A stretch of DNA of 64,000 nucleotides, taken from assembly GCF_963678975.1 (NCBI RefSeq), contig NC_089274.1, forward strand, positions 7,465,643 through 7,529,642, in the 5' to 3' direction. This document shows positions 25,129 through 36,980 of this stretch, one piece after another (positions within the stretch are counted from its first letter, which is position 1; each line of letters starts with the position of its first letter). Under the pieces are notes generated by a model. That model was not told where the DNA came from and made no database searches. It saw nothing but the letters and a program-made list of their open reading frames with translations. A program made the position numbers and the translations under genes. This DNA comes from Dysidea avara (taxonomy: Eukaryota; Porifera; Demospongiae; Dictyoceratida; Dysideidae).

Positions 25129-25565
25129 TTATGTTATCAAAGTTGTCAGGATTGGCATCTTCAATATTGGTATAGAAAATGTAGATTGCATGAAATATTG
25201 AGGATCAAAATTAGTGAGAAAATGAGTAAATATAAAAGGTTTCAGCTGTCTTCTGATAATATACACTGATTGATTGAGATTGATAATTGGTAGGGCATTC
25301 CATAGGTGAGGAATTCTATTGAAATAACTGAGAATGTCTTGTGGCATTGTTCAAAGATAGTGTGTGTTTTAATTACTGAGCTTTAGCAAGTAAAGTAGTT
25401 CCAGAGAAAAAGGTAATGTAACTCACTCTAGTGTTAACTAATGTCAAACTGACAGTTGGATTTTTCAAGGCCAAGATTTGATGAAGTATGTCAGAGATTT
25501 CATATTGATACATAACTGGTAAAAGTTTGGTTGTTGTTGATAGTCACTGGTAAAATCATTCAGAA
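25129..25565 (-). mobile_element. LINE (CR1/L2-like) 3'-end remnant, minus strand
   Basis: The minus strand encodes the typical C-terminal block FNRIPHLWNALPIINLNQS, then IIRRQLKPFIFTHFLTNFDP, preceded in shifted frames by LLPVMYQYEISDI. Stops and shifts show decay. Confidence 0.72.
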
Positions 25566-25729
25566 TATAATTATTTAGTTGCGAGTTGCTGAATTCTCTC
25601 ATTTAGCTATAGCAACCGCTCTGCCATTTTTGTAGGATAAAACATTCCAGTCTTGAGCAGTATATGATGGCGCTTTCAGCAAGGTTTCATCATATTTCAG
25701 TTACTTTCCTTTGTTCACTCATTGTCAGA

Positions 25730-28190
25730 AACGATATAGAAGGAGTTCCACTTGGAGAAGCTGCTGGTTGCTAACATGAATGATGCCTGGCAAAGTGATG
25801 TATCTAAAAGTGCCTGGGCCCTACTAAAGGAACTATAGTATCCTGTATGCAAGACCAAGCAGTCTTTACATTCAAGACTTGTAGCTATGCCACCAAGTCA
25901 ACTTCTGGGGTTTGCAACTCCTACATGGCTTTTATATATTGTGACATATCCTGGATCAAATATCTATTCATAATCCAGACCTCATCATTGCTGGTGACTT
26001 CAACTTCCCTGCTATTGATGTATACAGTCAAGCCCCACCTATGGTTAATTTGTTTATTGAAGTTAATGACTCTGGCCGGACTAGAACAATTTGTTACTCA
26101 AGTGACCAGGAACAATCGTATATTATAGACTGAGTTCTCACTACACATCCTGACCTAATCAATGATGTGCCAAGTATAGTTCTGATCACGAAGCAGTCAC
26201 CTTCAAAATCAAAGTGTACTCCACAGCAAAACAGCTGAGGAAAGTTTATCGATACCACAGCACTCAGTAGCATCAATCAATAGAATCTTAGAAGAAATGA
26301 ATAATTTTTATTCTCTCAAGATCCCTATCAATATTCTGTTGAAAATAATTGAGAACGACTTTAAAAAACATTTTATTGCACATAGTTGGTTTACATGTTC
26401 CCCATAAAACCATCAACCCATACAAAGACCTGTCATGGATGAACAAAAACATTAAAGCTCAAATGAGGAAACGAAAGAGATTATACAACAAGGTTACTAG
26501 ATGTACACAATCCCCTTCTGACTGGATGCAGTACAAGACTTCACACAATAAAGCTCTAAAGCAAGCACATCAGGCATGAAAATTATTGTCAATGATGATA
26601 ATTCCTTACAAATAATTTTGGTCACTAGTAAAGAGATCTTGTAAAACTTTCCAGTCAGTAGCACCACTTGAAGTTAATAACAGCTTAAAACTACATCGAC
26701 ATCTAAAGTGTAAACACTCGAAGGATACTTTTTCTTAGTGTTCACCAGAAAGATAACAACATTCCTGTAATATCTTCCAGCCAGTATGCCCAACATAACA
26801 CTTAACACCAGTGGCATTGAAACCCTACTAAATAGCCTCAAGCCTGGTAAGGCTGCTGGCCCAGATGATATACCCACATGGATCCTCAAAATAGTGCAGA
26901 ACAAGTAGCTCCAGTATTACAAGTGATATTCACTTAGTCACTTAATTTGGGTTTCTTACCATCTGAGTGGCTTTATTCCAGTATTTAAGAAAAAGGAGCA
27001 AAAGTAATCCCGCCAATTATTAGTGACCAATGTCACTAACTGTTGTCTGCTGTAAAGGTATGGAGTACATCATATTTCATTCGATCATGGACCATTTAAA
27101 CACCCACAATGTTATTAATCCTAATCAACATGTAACACCCAACATACTTCTTGTTGATGACATTTCAAAAGTAATGGATTCTCATTATCTAGTCGATTTA
27201 GTGCTGTTTGGTACATAAACTCACCCATGCATTATGGTATACAATATCTAACACCCATAAATGGATTACCAAATGGCTTACCTCCAGAACACAAAGAGTT
27301 TCTGTTGAAGGATGCAAATCTAAGTTCTGTCAGGAGTGCCCCAAGGCATTGTTCTTGGGCCTCTTATGTTTCTACTGTATATTAAAGATGCGATACACAG
27401 TTTAGGACTTTGGTTGCTTTATTCACTTTAGTTGGATATGATTGGACCATGTATGTCATGGAACTGTGGAACCAGACACCAAGGTAGTCATTAACTTCAT
27501 CTGCCAACTCTGTACTAAGTCCCGTTGTAAGGTAAGGTGGTCTTCAGGAAATCTAATTACTCTGTAGAGAACACAATCATCACAAGTGCACCAAGGACGT
27601 TAAAGAACCTACTTTATCCTTGTAAGACCAGTTTTTTAAATATGCTGCAATAATTTGGGATCCCTAGCTACCAACAATATTTTGATTGATAAAAATTCAA
27701 CGAAGAGTTGCTAGATGGGTTATGGAGGACTGACTATCAATTGATAAGTATAGTGTATCTGAAATGATATCTGTACTGAAATGGCCTTCACTAGAACAAT
27801 GTTACCTACAAGGCAGACTAACGAAGTCTTTATAATCTTGTAAACAAAGCCACCTTCATTGACATGCCACAATACTACCACCCCTTACTTCTGCTCATTA
27901 CACCTGCTATCACCACATATAGTACAGCAACTTACTATCAGAAGAGTTTTTTCCCTAAGACCATCCGTGATTGGAAAAATAATATTTTCCCATGAAGTCA
28001 TAATATATGTTCTCTACCAGATTGTTATGTCATGGTTTTACTTTACACTACAGTTAATAAACATGTATATATGTACATAGATTTTTCAGGAGCTGCATGT
28101 GATGTTTCAGTTCCCTGAGATAACATCAGCTCAAGCTGCCTATCCTAGTACACAATCAATCAATCAATTAAATCAATCAATCAATCACCT
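25730..28190 (+). mobile_element. Decayed CR1/L2-like LINE with (AATC)n tail
   Basis: Shifted frames recover an AP-type endonuclease motif (DLIIAGDFNFPAID, about 25978-26019), a reverse transcriptase start (MSLTVVCCKGMEYII, 27030), the RT palm-side motif SGVPQGIVLGPLMFLLYIKD (about 27329-27388), and the C-terminal IWDP...IQRRVARWVM and LEQ...GRL...LYNLVNKATF blocks (27650-27860). The tail ends in repeated AATCAATCAATCAATC (28156-28188), typical of CR1/L2-type elements. Many stops and frameshifts make it inactive. Confidence 0.83.
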
Positions 28191-30000
28191 GAAACTTAAG
28201 CCAATAAGTAGAGTTCATCAGTGTTCATCAATGACACTTTACAGAAAACCAATGATATTTTATGTTGAGTTCATCAGAAAATATAAAAGGAATGTGCAAT
28301 ATAAAATGTGCTGTTTTTACCAACAAAAGGAATGTGGCAAAATATCATGTAAGAATCCATCCTGTTAGTATGTATAGTAACATTCAAGTTATTGTGTGGA
28401 CAATCACATATGATGAGCTTGCAGAAGAGACTTGTGGCAATGTATAATCATAAAAATTCAGTCACAAAATATTTAGTGATTATAATGACACTGAGCTGTT
28501 ACAGTAACACAGCACTGCACACACCACCAACATATTTTCGATGATGTCATATAATATACGTACACCCATGCATATCTATGAATTCTATAATATTAGAAAG
28601 TTTCTATGATATCTACTTTTCAAAGATGTAGCTATACAAACTTCTTGCAGGAATAGAGCTAGGAATATTGTTCCATGTGATTAGTCCTAAATACCCAGTA
28701 AATTAAATCCTCAGTCTGCAAGTGCATGCTCAATGGATGAGGTTGCCAAGAAAACCACTAGTTCTAATTATTTGACTACTGTCAGCATGTCCTCCTCAGC
28801 TAGCATTTGAAACCAGAAAAGTCTGTTGGACAGGAAAATTTGCTATTTATAATGTTACAGTATAAACAGGTACATATGTTACTATCTGGACAAACACTTG
28901 AGCACTCAATTATACACATCATGTTGTCCTAGTGGTAGAATGAGTACCCTGGCAATGTTTTCCTAATCACTTCTTGATTGGGTTACTACAATTGACATAA
29001 CAGCACATCTATCTATTCACTTAAAAACAATTGCGACATTCTTCCAGCAGGAAAAATAGCTATGTATAGGCAATATACCAATCCTGCATGAGGCTTAGAG
29101 AGAGGAGCCATTGTTGAATAAGTGAGTCCTCCTCAGTCACACACAGCCACAGATGGCAAGAAAAGAAGAAAAATAAGAATAAGTACCGGTACTGCTGAAT
29201 TAAGTACAAGAATAGTTTGAGTTTACTGGTGAGCTAGCAGGGTAATATTTAATATAATGAATACTGATATTCTTGAACTGAGAAGAGATTGAAACAGCAG
29301 CTACAAGTCAAAAATTTGTAGTGGTGGCTTTTGATTCTTTGTTCCAATAAAAGCTCACCAACTGAATGAAAAAAATCTTCAGAAGCTGTAGCTGGATCCA
29401 TGATGCTGTTCAGTGAATGGTGAAGAATATCCTTATTAGAAGCTCAGTTTCATCAAGCTGACCTTTACTATAGCTGTATATGCAGCCTGAAATCAGTGCA
29501 TGAGGTTTATCTTTAATAATATACGAAAATGTTGATTTTAAGATAGCTATATATTTTTGTACAAGACTGCATAATTTAGTAGAAATTCACACAATTGACA
29601 TTCCTTTCCCTCGACCATCTATACGTAATGCAAGAAGGCACTGACTGAGATTTTTACTACTTCCCACCAGAATCAACTCCTACCACTACTCCTTTTTCAC
29701 TTCAACAATTCAATGATCATCCGGAATCTTTAATTAACACATCATCAAGTCAAATGTAGAATATTTTAAATTTATATGTAAGTTATAACTATAGTATGCT
29801 TTTCAGTTGCATAGCATAATATAATATTATAGCTAATCACTAATAAAATTTCCCTTTATAGCTAGCTACTCAGTACTAGCTAGACAACAGATTACATAGA
29901 CCAAAACTCATGCAGCTCAGCAGGTTGGTTATAGCTAACACCCAAAGGGAAATCTCAGGAAAAGCCTCTGAAACACGAGTATAAGTACATACTGTAAGTG
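28191..30000. other. Intergenic upstream of copy B, no gene seen
   Basis: No convincing frame, inverted repeat or tandem array in 1.8 kb. Confidence 0.5.
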
Positions 30001-30283
30001 CGTAAGTGCATACTGTAAGTGCGTAAGTGCATACTGTTGATTCAGTTCAGTTCCGTTTGTCTTCCGTCCGCGCCGCGCGCCAGAGCGATATCTTTACGTC
30101 ACAAAACTTGGGAACTTGTAACGCGGACGAAAGTGTTCAAACACAGGAATTGAAACCAAAAGAAATCATGCCATGTTAGCTGATTTAAGGCGAGATATAG
30201 CTATATATAATAGCTAGTTTGAGGTAAAGAGTAAGATAATTCGTTACAACGTGGAGCTCATACTCGAGCTCATATGATCACTC
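30000..30283 (+). promoter_or_regulatory. Probable promoter and 5' UTR of copy B, with overlapping uORF
   Basis: A GC- and CpG-rich island in otherwise AT-rich DNA (30056-30082). Just upstream is a tandem 21-bp repeat (GTAAGTGCGTAAGTGCATACT, about 2.5 units, 29990-30037). A CRE-type TTACGTCA lies at 30094-30101. An upstream ATG at 30274 opens a 14-codon uORF that ends with TGA at 30316-30318, out of frame and overlapping the main start at 30284, so it could limit translation. The transcription start is inferred, not seen. Confidence 0.5.
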
Positions 30284-33200
30284 ATGTCTCAGATAGTCCA
30301 GTTGTCGTTCCTCTCTGAAAAGGAGGAAGAAGCGATCCTTTCCGTGATCGAAGAAGATCTCAAGCTTCAAAAGGAAGAAGAAAGGCGTATCCAGTATGTG
30401 TTGGATTACCTTGTAGCTAGTAGATACATCATGTATATTCTGCCTGTAGGAAACTACGTGATGATATTATCGCAAGCCTCACGCTGAAGTGTAGGAGAAG
30501 TCACGCTAGTAGTAGGACAATCTGCGCTTGCTGTGGTGTCCTGTTTTGCTGGATATTCGACTCCGGGAAGATGTGCCCAACCTGCTCCCAGTGGATATGC
30601 AAACGTGACCAGATCCATCGCTCGGACAATAATCAGTGGATTTGTAAACTTTGCAACGACCGAATGTAAGCCAGCATGGCATGCCATGCGTCCTGGCACT
30701 AGGCTAGCATATAGTCTACACCGGTTTTCTTTGTCCTTGCAACAGAGTTCGTGAAAGCGATTTCACGCATGCGTACATGACAGTGAGTGTACAGGGCAAA
30801 TATTGCGTCTAATACAACCACCAGCAGAGGAAACAGTTGTTGAATCGTCGTTGTTACAGCAGCCTTTTCATTATTCGTAGCATTATCTCGCTTTGTAGTT
30901 GCACTAGACGCCATATTTTCCCTGTACACTCAATAACACGTACGCATGCGTGGAATCGCTTCACGAACACTGTTGCAAGAACAAAGAAAACCGGTGTATA
31001 GGGAGTGGAAACGGGGGAGGGGAGCAATGTTTGTACAGAGAAAAAAATATATAATCAAATCAAATCAGAGGTCTTGAGGTTGCTTGATAATATTGGCACG
31101 ATCGTTTCACACATGTGCACTGAACAGATCCAATGAAATTTACTCTTCATGAAATTCAAATACGCTGATTACATTTCATTGGCTAGTTACTGCACATGCG
31201 CGACGTAATCGTGTATCAAGCAACCTGTATACAGAGGTTTTGAGGTTGCATGGCTTGATACATGACTCGCGCATGCCAGTAGCTATATAGCCAATGAAAT
31301 TTAAGCAGCATAATTTGCACAAGCGTAATACTATTGTGCCAACTACCTCAAAATCTCTCTAAGTCCAATAGAACAGTCACATATAGCTATATGAAGCTAT
31401 GGCTTAGGTGTAGAAATCTGATATCTTAGAGCTCTAAAATATCTGGGGCATGCCCCAAATCCCCAAAATAGCCGTTGATGGCTTCAAACTCGCACTACCT
31501 TGCTATAATATATGTAAGCTGCGTTGCCATAATTGGCTCCCTCCGGCACACTTTGGCCTGCTCCACTCTCCCTGTGCCCTACATGCTGCATTATGTAATA
31601 ACTATGGTCTCAGCCTGTAGAAGTTATAAAAACTTGAAGCTCATTTTTCTTTTTGGGTGGGGGCCTAAGTATAGATCAGTCACACAAGATTTAGCTGTAG
31701 AAACCAAATAAAATGTGTTAAGTTATTGACATTCATTGTATTTTGTTATTTTACCATCTTCTAAACTTTTGTTTACATGTGCATATTACTAGTGTTTACT
31801 GCTTAGTTATATATTTTGCTGTCTATACTATAATATGTTCCTAAATTTTGCTTCAGTCAGTGTATAAGTATTGTTGGTCTCCTGCTAAGTCCCTGCAATG
31901 ACTGAAGAATCATACTAAGACACCATACACCAATGGATTTACTGAGTTGGTTTATTTATTAGTTCTATAGACTCATATGTAGTAGCTAGTCTATTTTCTG
32001 ATCCTATAAAATGGTTTCAAGTGACATCACAGGGTGCACATACAGCATTAAACTGAAACTTGGCATTTGCATACAGGTGGAGTGTGTATTTCATTATTCT
32101 GCTACCATATAGCTAGTATGTTATAATGTCTGACGATAATGATTGTTTGACCATGGTGAATTTACTGTCCCTGTTTCTGTTATGGCATGTCAACATATGT
32201 CACAGGGCCTGCGAAAATAAGGCATGTGGGCACATAAAAATTGACTACTTTTTCCAACTTAAATGTGACATAACTTTGAATTCCATTGTGGTATGGCCAT
32301 GAAAGTTTCAGTACTTATTAAAGATTTAGTTGGCTTCAAAATAAAAGTTACAGAATGAAAATTAGGAAAATTAGGAGTTTTAGGTTGGATTAGGGATCAA
32401 AGAAAAAAAAGTAGTAAAACAAGGGAATAGCTAAAAGGTGGTGAAACAAGGAAGATATTCTATTCCAGTACTGAGATATGAGATGTTATGTCATAGGGTG
32501 TAGTTTGTGCCCACATGCCCTATTTTCGCAGGCCCAGTCACATATTTTGTATTGTGGTATTGGGCTATTTAATGTGAAACCTCTTTATGGCTAATGGAAA
32601 GCACTTCAAACAGACTTGTGCAGCGCTGCATGCACATGTACCCCTCAAGTTGTAAAGCTGCATGGGCTCAAAAAAAGTGCGCATGGTCTTTGATGTGTAG
32701 TTTCACTATAATTATATATATAGCTATATAGTATAATTCATATAAGTTTTATGTAATAGTAAGCTATATAATGTCCTAAACTATGCAATATATTGTGCTA
32801 TTGTGTATACTTATATGTCATTTATAGGGAGTTGCACATCAATGAGAAGATGTTGGATGTCTCCCTTGATCCATTTAGTGTGTTGTGTGTGTCCTTCAGA
32901 ACAAGAGATGGTGAAATGGAACAACAATTTCACTGCAAACAACAAAACTGCCTACTACAAAAAGAAGAAACAGGACAGGACTATCAGAACCCAGAAATGT
33001 TTCAACAATTAGAAACAGGCAAGGAAAGTGAAGAAAAAAGAAAAGACAATGGTGATACTGCAAACTTTGTAGCTTTTTCCAACAGTAATAAACAAGAGAC
33101 TTGTCAACAAAATTGTCAGCATAGTCAAAAGAAAGAAGGAGCAGAGCAACAACAACAGCAACAACAAATGCAACCTGTAACATGTACACACTCACAATCG

Positions 33201-36200
33201 TCCAAGAAGTTGACATTCAAAGAAAAACCCAGCATAAAAATCATTACACAATCTTTCTTAGCTATTATGAATCCAGTTGACACCCTAGATGATGATAATG
33301 ATGATAATGATCATGTAAGCTTGCAGTTTTGTGTTAGCTATATGTGACCATGAGTAATGGGAAAACTACTATGTAGTCTGAGTACGATTATTCTGATTCT
33401 TGTTTTAGTTGTCACACACTGAATGTGCTGGGAGTTAGAGCACAAATGAGAGCTAGAGATATAGCTAAACTAGGAGCTTGAGATAGTGTGTTTAAGGTTC
33501 CACTTATATATAGTTTAAGAATTTCAGTGACCTGAGATAAGTGGGAGCTTCAGACCACATGCATGTGATTCACATTTAGCATCATAAAATTTTCATCTTG
33601 TGCACATAAATACATTGTTCCAGGGTGTTACTGAGATTACTGCAGACAATGAGGACTCAAGTAGTAGTTCTGAGGATTATAGTGAGACCAGTGATGATGA
33701 TGATCAAGAGAGGAATACTTCTAATCAACCTAAACCAATCCTGGTATACCCCAGTAGCAACCATGATGGAGGAGAAACTATTAATCTTATGTTTCCTCAA
33801 GAATGTGAAATTAAAGCTTCATTTGAATTGGATGATGATGATTTCAGAGCTTTAACTAAGCAAAACACCTTGAGGAATCGTGTGAATGTGACTTCTTCAT
33901 TGAGAAGCTTAACTGTAAGAGTTTTTTGAGTACAATGTTGGTAACAAACAAGCGTATTGTGTTTCAAACTCACAGACCATATATAGTCTTAGTCTGCCTG
34001 CATGATGACAAAAAGTGTTTAGTAAGTATACTCACTGATGGGGTACACACAGATGTACACATAACTAATACACATCATACACTAACCAATCACAATATAC
34101 TATCTTTAATGCTTTGTCATATAGAGGCATGATACCAGTCGGTTAACAGATTGTGGACAGTTAAAGGTGTCACTACAGTTCAACATTACCAATTACAAAA
34201 AACAGATGGGAGATCTTGTGGTCACCATTATTGGTGGTCATAATCTGCTGCAAACTGAATCGACCTGTAACCCTGTAGTGAAATGGTAAGTAGTTTACTG
34301 ACTAGTATAGTGAGTAGTAAATGGCTAGAGTAATGAGTAATACAATACATGATTAAAATTCCTAATCTTCCTGCTGTAGTCATCTTCTACCAGACCACAA
34401 AAAGAAGTTCAAGACCAAAGTGTTGAAGGATAGTAGTGATCCAGAATGGAATGAACAAATTGTGTTTGATCACCTAAAGCTGGAAGACCTTAGTAAAAAT
34501 AGAGTGATTGAACTGACAGTGTGGAATTCAACAAACACCAAACACTATTATTTCATTGGTGGCCTAAGGTTGGGACCACCTCCCAATCACAAAAAGCAGT
34601 TAAGTTACATGGATAGTTCAGAAAATGAGTTATCACATTGGATGAGTGTTGTCAACACCCCCGGTCAATGTGTGGAACAATTACACATACTGAGACACAG
34701 CATGGATCCACTACCCATGGGAGTGACATCACAACAGGAAGTGACAGTACAAAACTCTTTCAAGACTGTTACTAAGACTCCTCCTAGTGGTGGATCTGAT
34801 TCTGATAACACCAGTATGGTGGTGTACAGCAGCAGACAACTGGTAAGTTGTCGTTCTATATAATATATCATTACTACATGTGCAGCAAATCACAACTGTA
34901 GTACCTGCCTAGGCACTAATCAAAACAAATGTACCAGAGTATGCATGCTATAAATGTGCAACAATCATACCACCAAAACTTTGACTACTGACAAGTTTGA
35001 TACATCAAAGTTAGAGTTGTGTACTGGATTTTCTTGAATTGCGTATCAGAGGTTGTGAAATAAAAATAAATAAAATAGTTTTAAGATTTCAGGTTATTAT
35101 TATAATTTGCCAAGGGTAGAGCATATACACATATGGAATTGCTACCCTTCAGATCATTTCCTGTGACAGTAGCTACCTGTAGAGTTTACTAACAAATAAG
35201 ATAGAAATTTTGAGGAGTTTATTAACATTATGAGTGTTTACGGCTCATGCTGGAGTGGAATGTGGTTGGGTGAGCAACAGATGGACTTAAGTGGATAGAG
35301 ATGACTAATTACAGGCTCCTTAATGGCTGGAAAGCAGTAGAATCAACATAGAAAAGGTTCACCCAGTTGTTCAAGGCCATCCACTTGTGTACCACTGTTT
35401 CCTGAGGTCCTTACCAGGCCAATACAATACCCAAGATAGGTGGCCCCCAAAAACCAGCTACTACAGCCTCATGTAGTTTGAGAGGAATTCTAAGAGTTAA
35501 CTTCTAGGCAACCCATTGGTAGCATTAGTTGGATTACTCCTGCCATGCAATTTGAAATGGCTTCATAAAATGTCAGGTCATAAAGTAAAAGTTTAATGGT
35601 ATAATATTCTAATAGATCACACAACAATCAGTTTATGTTCAATTACACCATGTACGCCTGTATAACTGATACACACCTACCAACGTATCGTTAGTGCATG
35701 GTGTTTGTATTATGTACTATTGTACTGTTGTTACAGGTTGATACACCAGTGCACATTGGAGAATTGAGAGTGATGTTACAATTTGTACCTGAAATAGCTG
35801 ACAAGTCAGGGAAGCTCAAAGTTTGGATCAGGCAGGCTAGCAGGTTAAAGACACGTTATGATAATGGATCATTTGTAGTCTGGTTAGTAATAATTGTTTG
35901 TTCCCATGTTATGATAGTAGTCTATAACTAGAATTGAAGTATTCATTCTTTCATTATGTTGTGACTTGTATATATTATAATCAGGGGACATATCGGCCAG
36001 GGGAGGGCTATACCCAGTCCAAGCTAGGTATAAGTGATCAGGGAGAAAAGTTGTACGCTCAATTACAGCTACAATATTAAAATGTAGTCAGTGATCAGTA
36101 TTATTATAATATATTAATGTGCCAATTTTTAAGATAGACACAGTTTGCAATTTGTACAGAACCACACATGCACGTATGCCGCCGCTCAAAGAACTGTAGC

Positions 36201-36712
36201 TATGGAAGTGGAAAAGGAAATATTTGTCCCATGTATATGTGGGATCCATCATTGCATGAGTACCTGGAAAGGATTTCACAAAGTAAACACACAAAATATT
36301 CCCCTTAAAAGTAGCTAGCTATATCCTGCATCACTGTGTGCATATTATGTATTGTTCTCTTTACAGCACTCTACTGCCTAAGGGAAAACACCAGAAGTTA
36401 AAGTCACCATTAGTTATTCATAATGATGAGAACTCACTTTACAATGCCAAGTTCCAGTTTGACGAAGTGACGGAAGTGAAGTTATCATATGATAGAGTGC
36501 TAGAGATCTCTATATGGGAACCACATCGTAACACTAATGAATTTGTAGGTGGCATTAGACTTGGACCCAAACCACATGCTGGTAATAAGAATAAGTGGAT
36601 GGATAGTGTTGGGAATGAAGTTAGCCAATGGGAGATGATGATGACTCGTCCCAAAGAATGGATTGATGAATGGCATCCACTACGATTATTGAATAAACCG
36701 CAAAAAGTTTAA
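30284..36712 (+). CDS. Synaptotagmin-like (SYTL/Slp-type) Rab effector, copy B, complete
   Basis: Eight exons give 2220 nt (739 aa): 30284-30393, 30450-30665, 32828-33314, 33624-33914, 34125-34285, 34380-34842, 35737-35882, 36367-36712. Every junction is GT-AG with matching phase. Residues 1-105 match the Slp-homology Rab-binding domain: it starts MSQIVQLSFLSEKEEE, continues as a basic/acidic helix, then a FYVE-like zinc finger (CxxC, CPTC, ICKRD, CKLC). The third Cys pair has Asp for its second Cys. Residues 109-368 are an acidic, Ser/Gln-rich linker. A first C2 covers about 377-525 and a second about 581-735. Family knowledge: Slp proteins bind Rab27/Rab8-type GTPases through the N-terminus and membranes through C2 domains to tether secretory vesicles. 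The post-finger SGxWF-type motif used for Rab27 binding is not visible. Start choice: first in-frame ATG giving the conserved N-terminus. Symbol left blank because orthology to a single SYTL paralogue cannot be set. Confidence 0.87.
30716..31001. mobile_element. Foldback MITE with about 97-bp arms, intron 2 of copy B
   Basis: Arms start CTACACCGGTTTTCTTTGT and end ACAAAGAAAACCGGTGTATAG, with CACGCATGCGTAC and GAGTGTACAGGG inside both arms. Block A lacks it: flanks ACTAGGCTA...GGAAACGGGG are nearly contiguous at 50-90. The minus-strand frame inside (starting MASSATTKRDNATNN) probably has no meaning. Confidence 0.83.
32199..32541. mobile_element. MITE with GGGCCTGCGAAAATA arms, intron 2 of copy B
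   Basis: Arms GGGCCTGCGAAAATAAGGCA (32206) and TGCCCTATTTTCGCAGGCCC (32516-32535), about 35 bp each. It is absent from block A, where CAACATATTTGTATTG is uninterrupted at 4755-4770. The flanking duplication is short and AT-only (ATAT). Confidence 0.85.
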
Positions 36713-36980
36713 AATTTATAAAAGACATTTTATATACGTACAAGATATAAATACAACATTACTCTGCCATAATTTATTTTCTAAATTGTACTTATGTATG
36801 TGTATATGTCTGCATGTTGTCACATTGTGCTACAGAAACAGATTAAAAGTGTTTTAGTAAATTTGTAAGGTGATATTTAGGACTGAACAATTATAATATA
36901 TTTTTATTTGAATACCAAGACACACGGTATGTAGTGTGGCCCAAGAAACTGGCATGCCCGCCACACTGTGCATATATTGA

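Noticed and set aside
30699-30929. Minus-strand frame starting MASSATTKRDNATNN
   Set aside because: It lies wholly inside a foldback MITE, is absent from block A, and has no known motif.
33009-33216. Leu-rich minus-strand frames opposite exon 3 of copy B
   Set aside because: They are antisense shadows of the CAA-rich Gln/Asn coding stretch.
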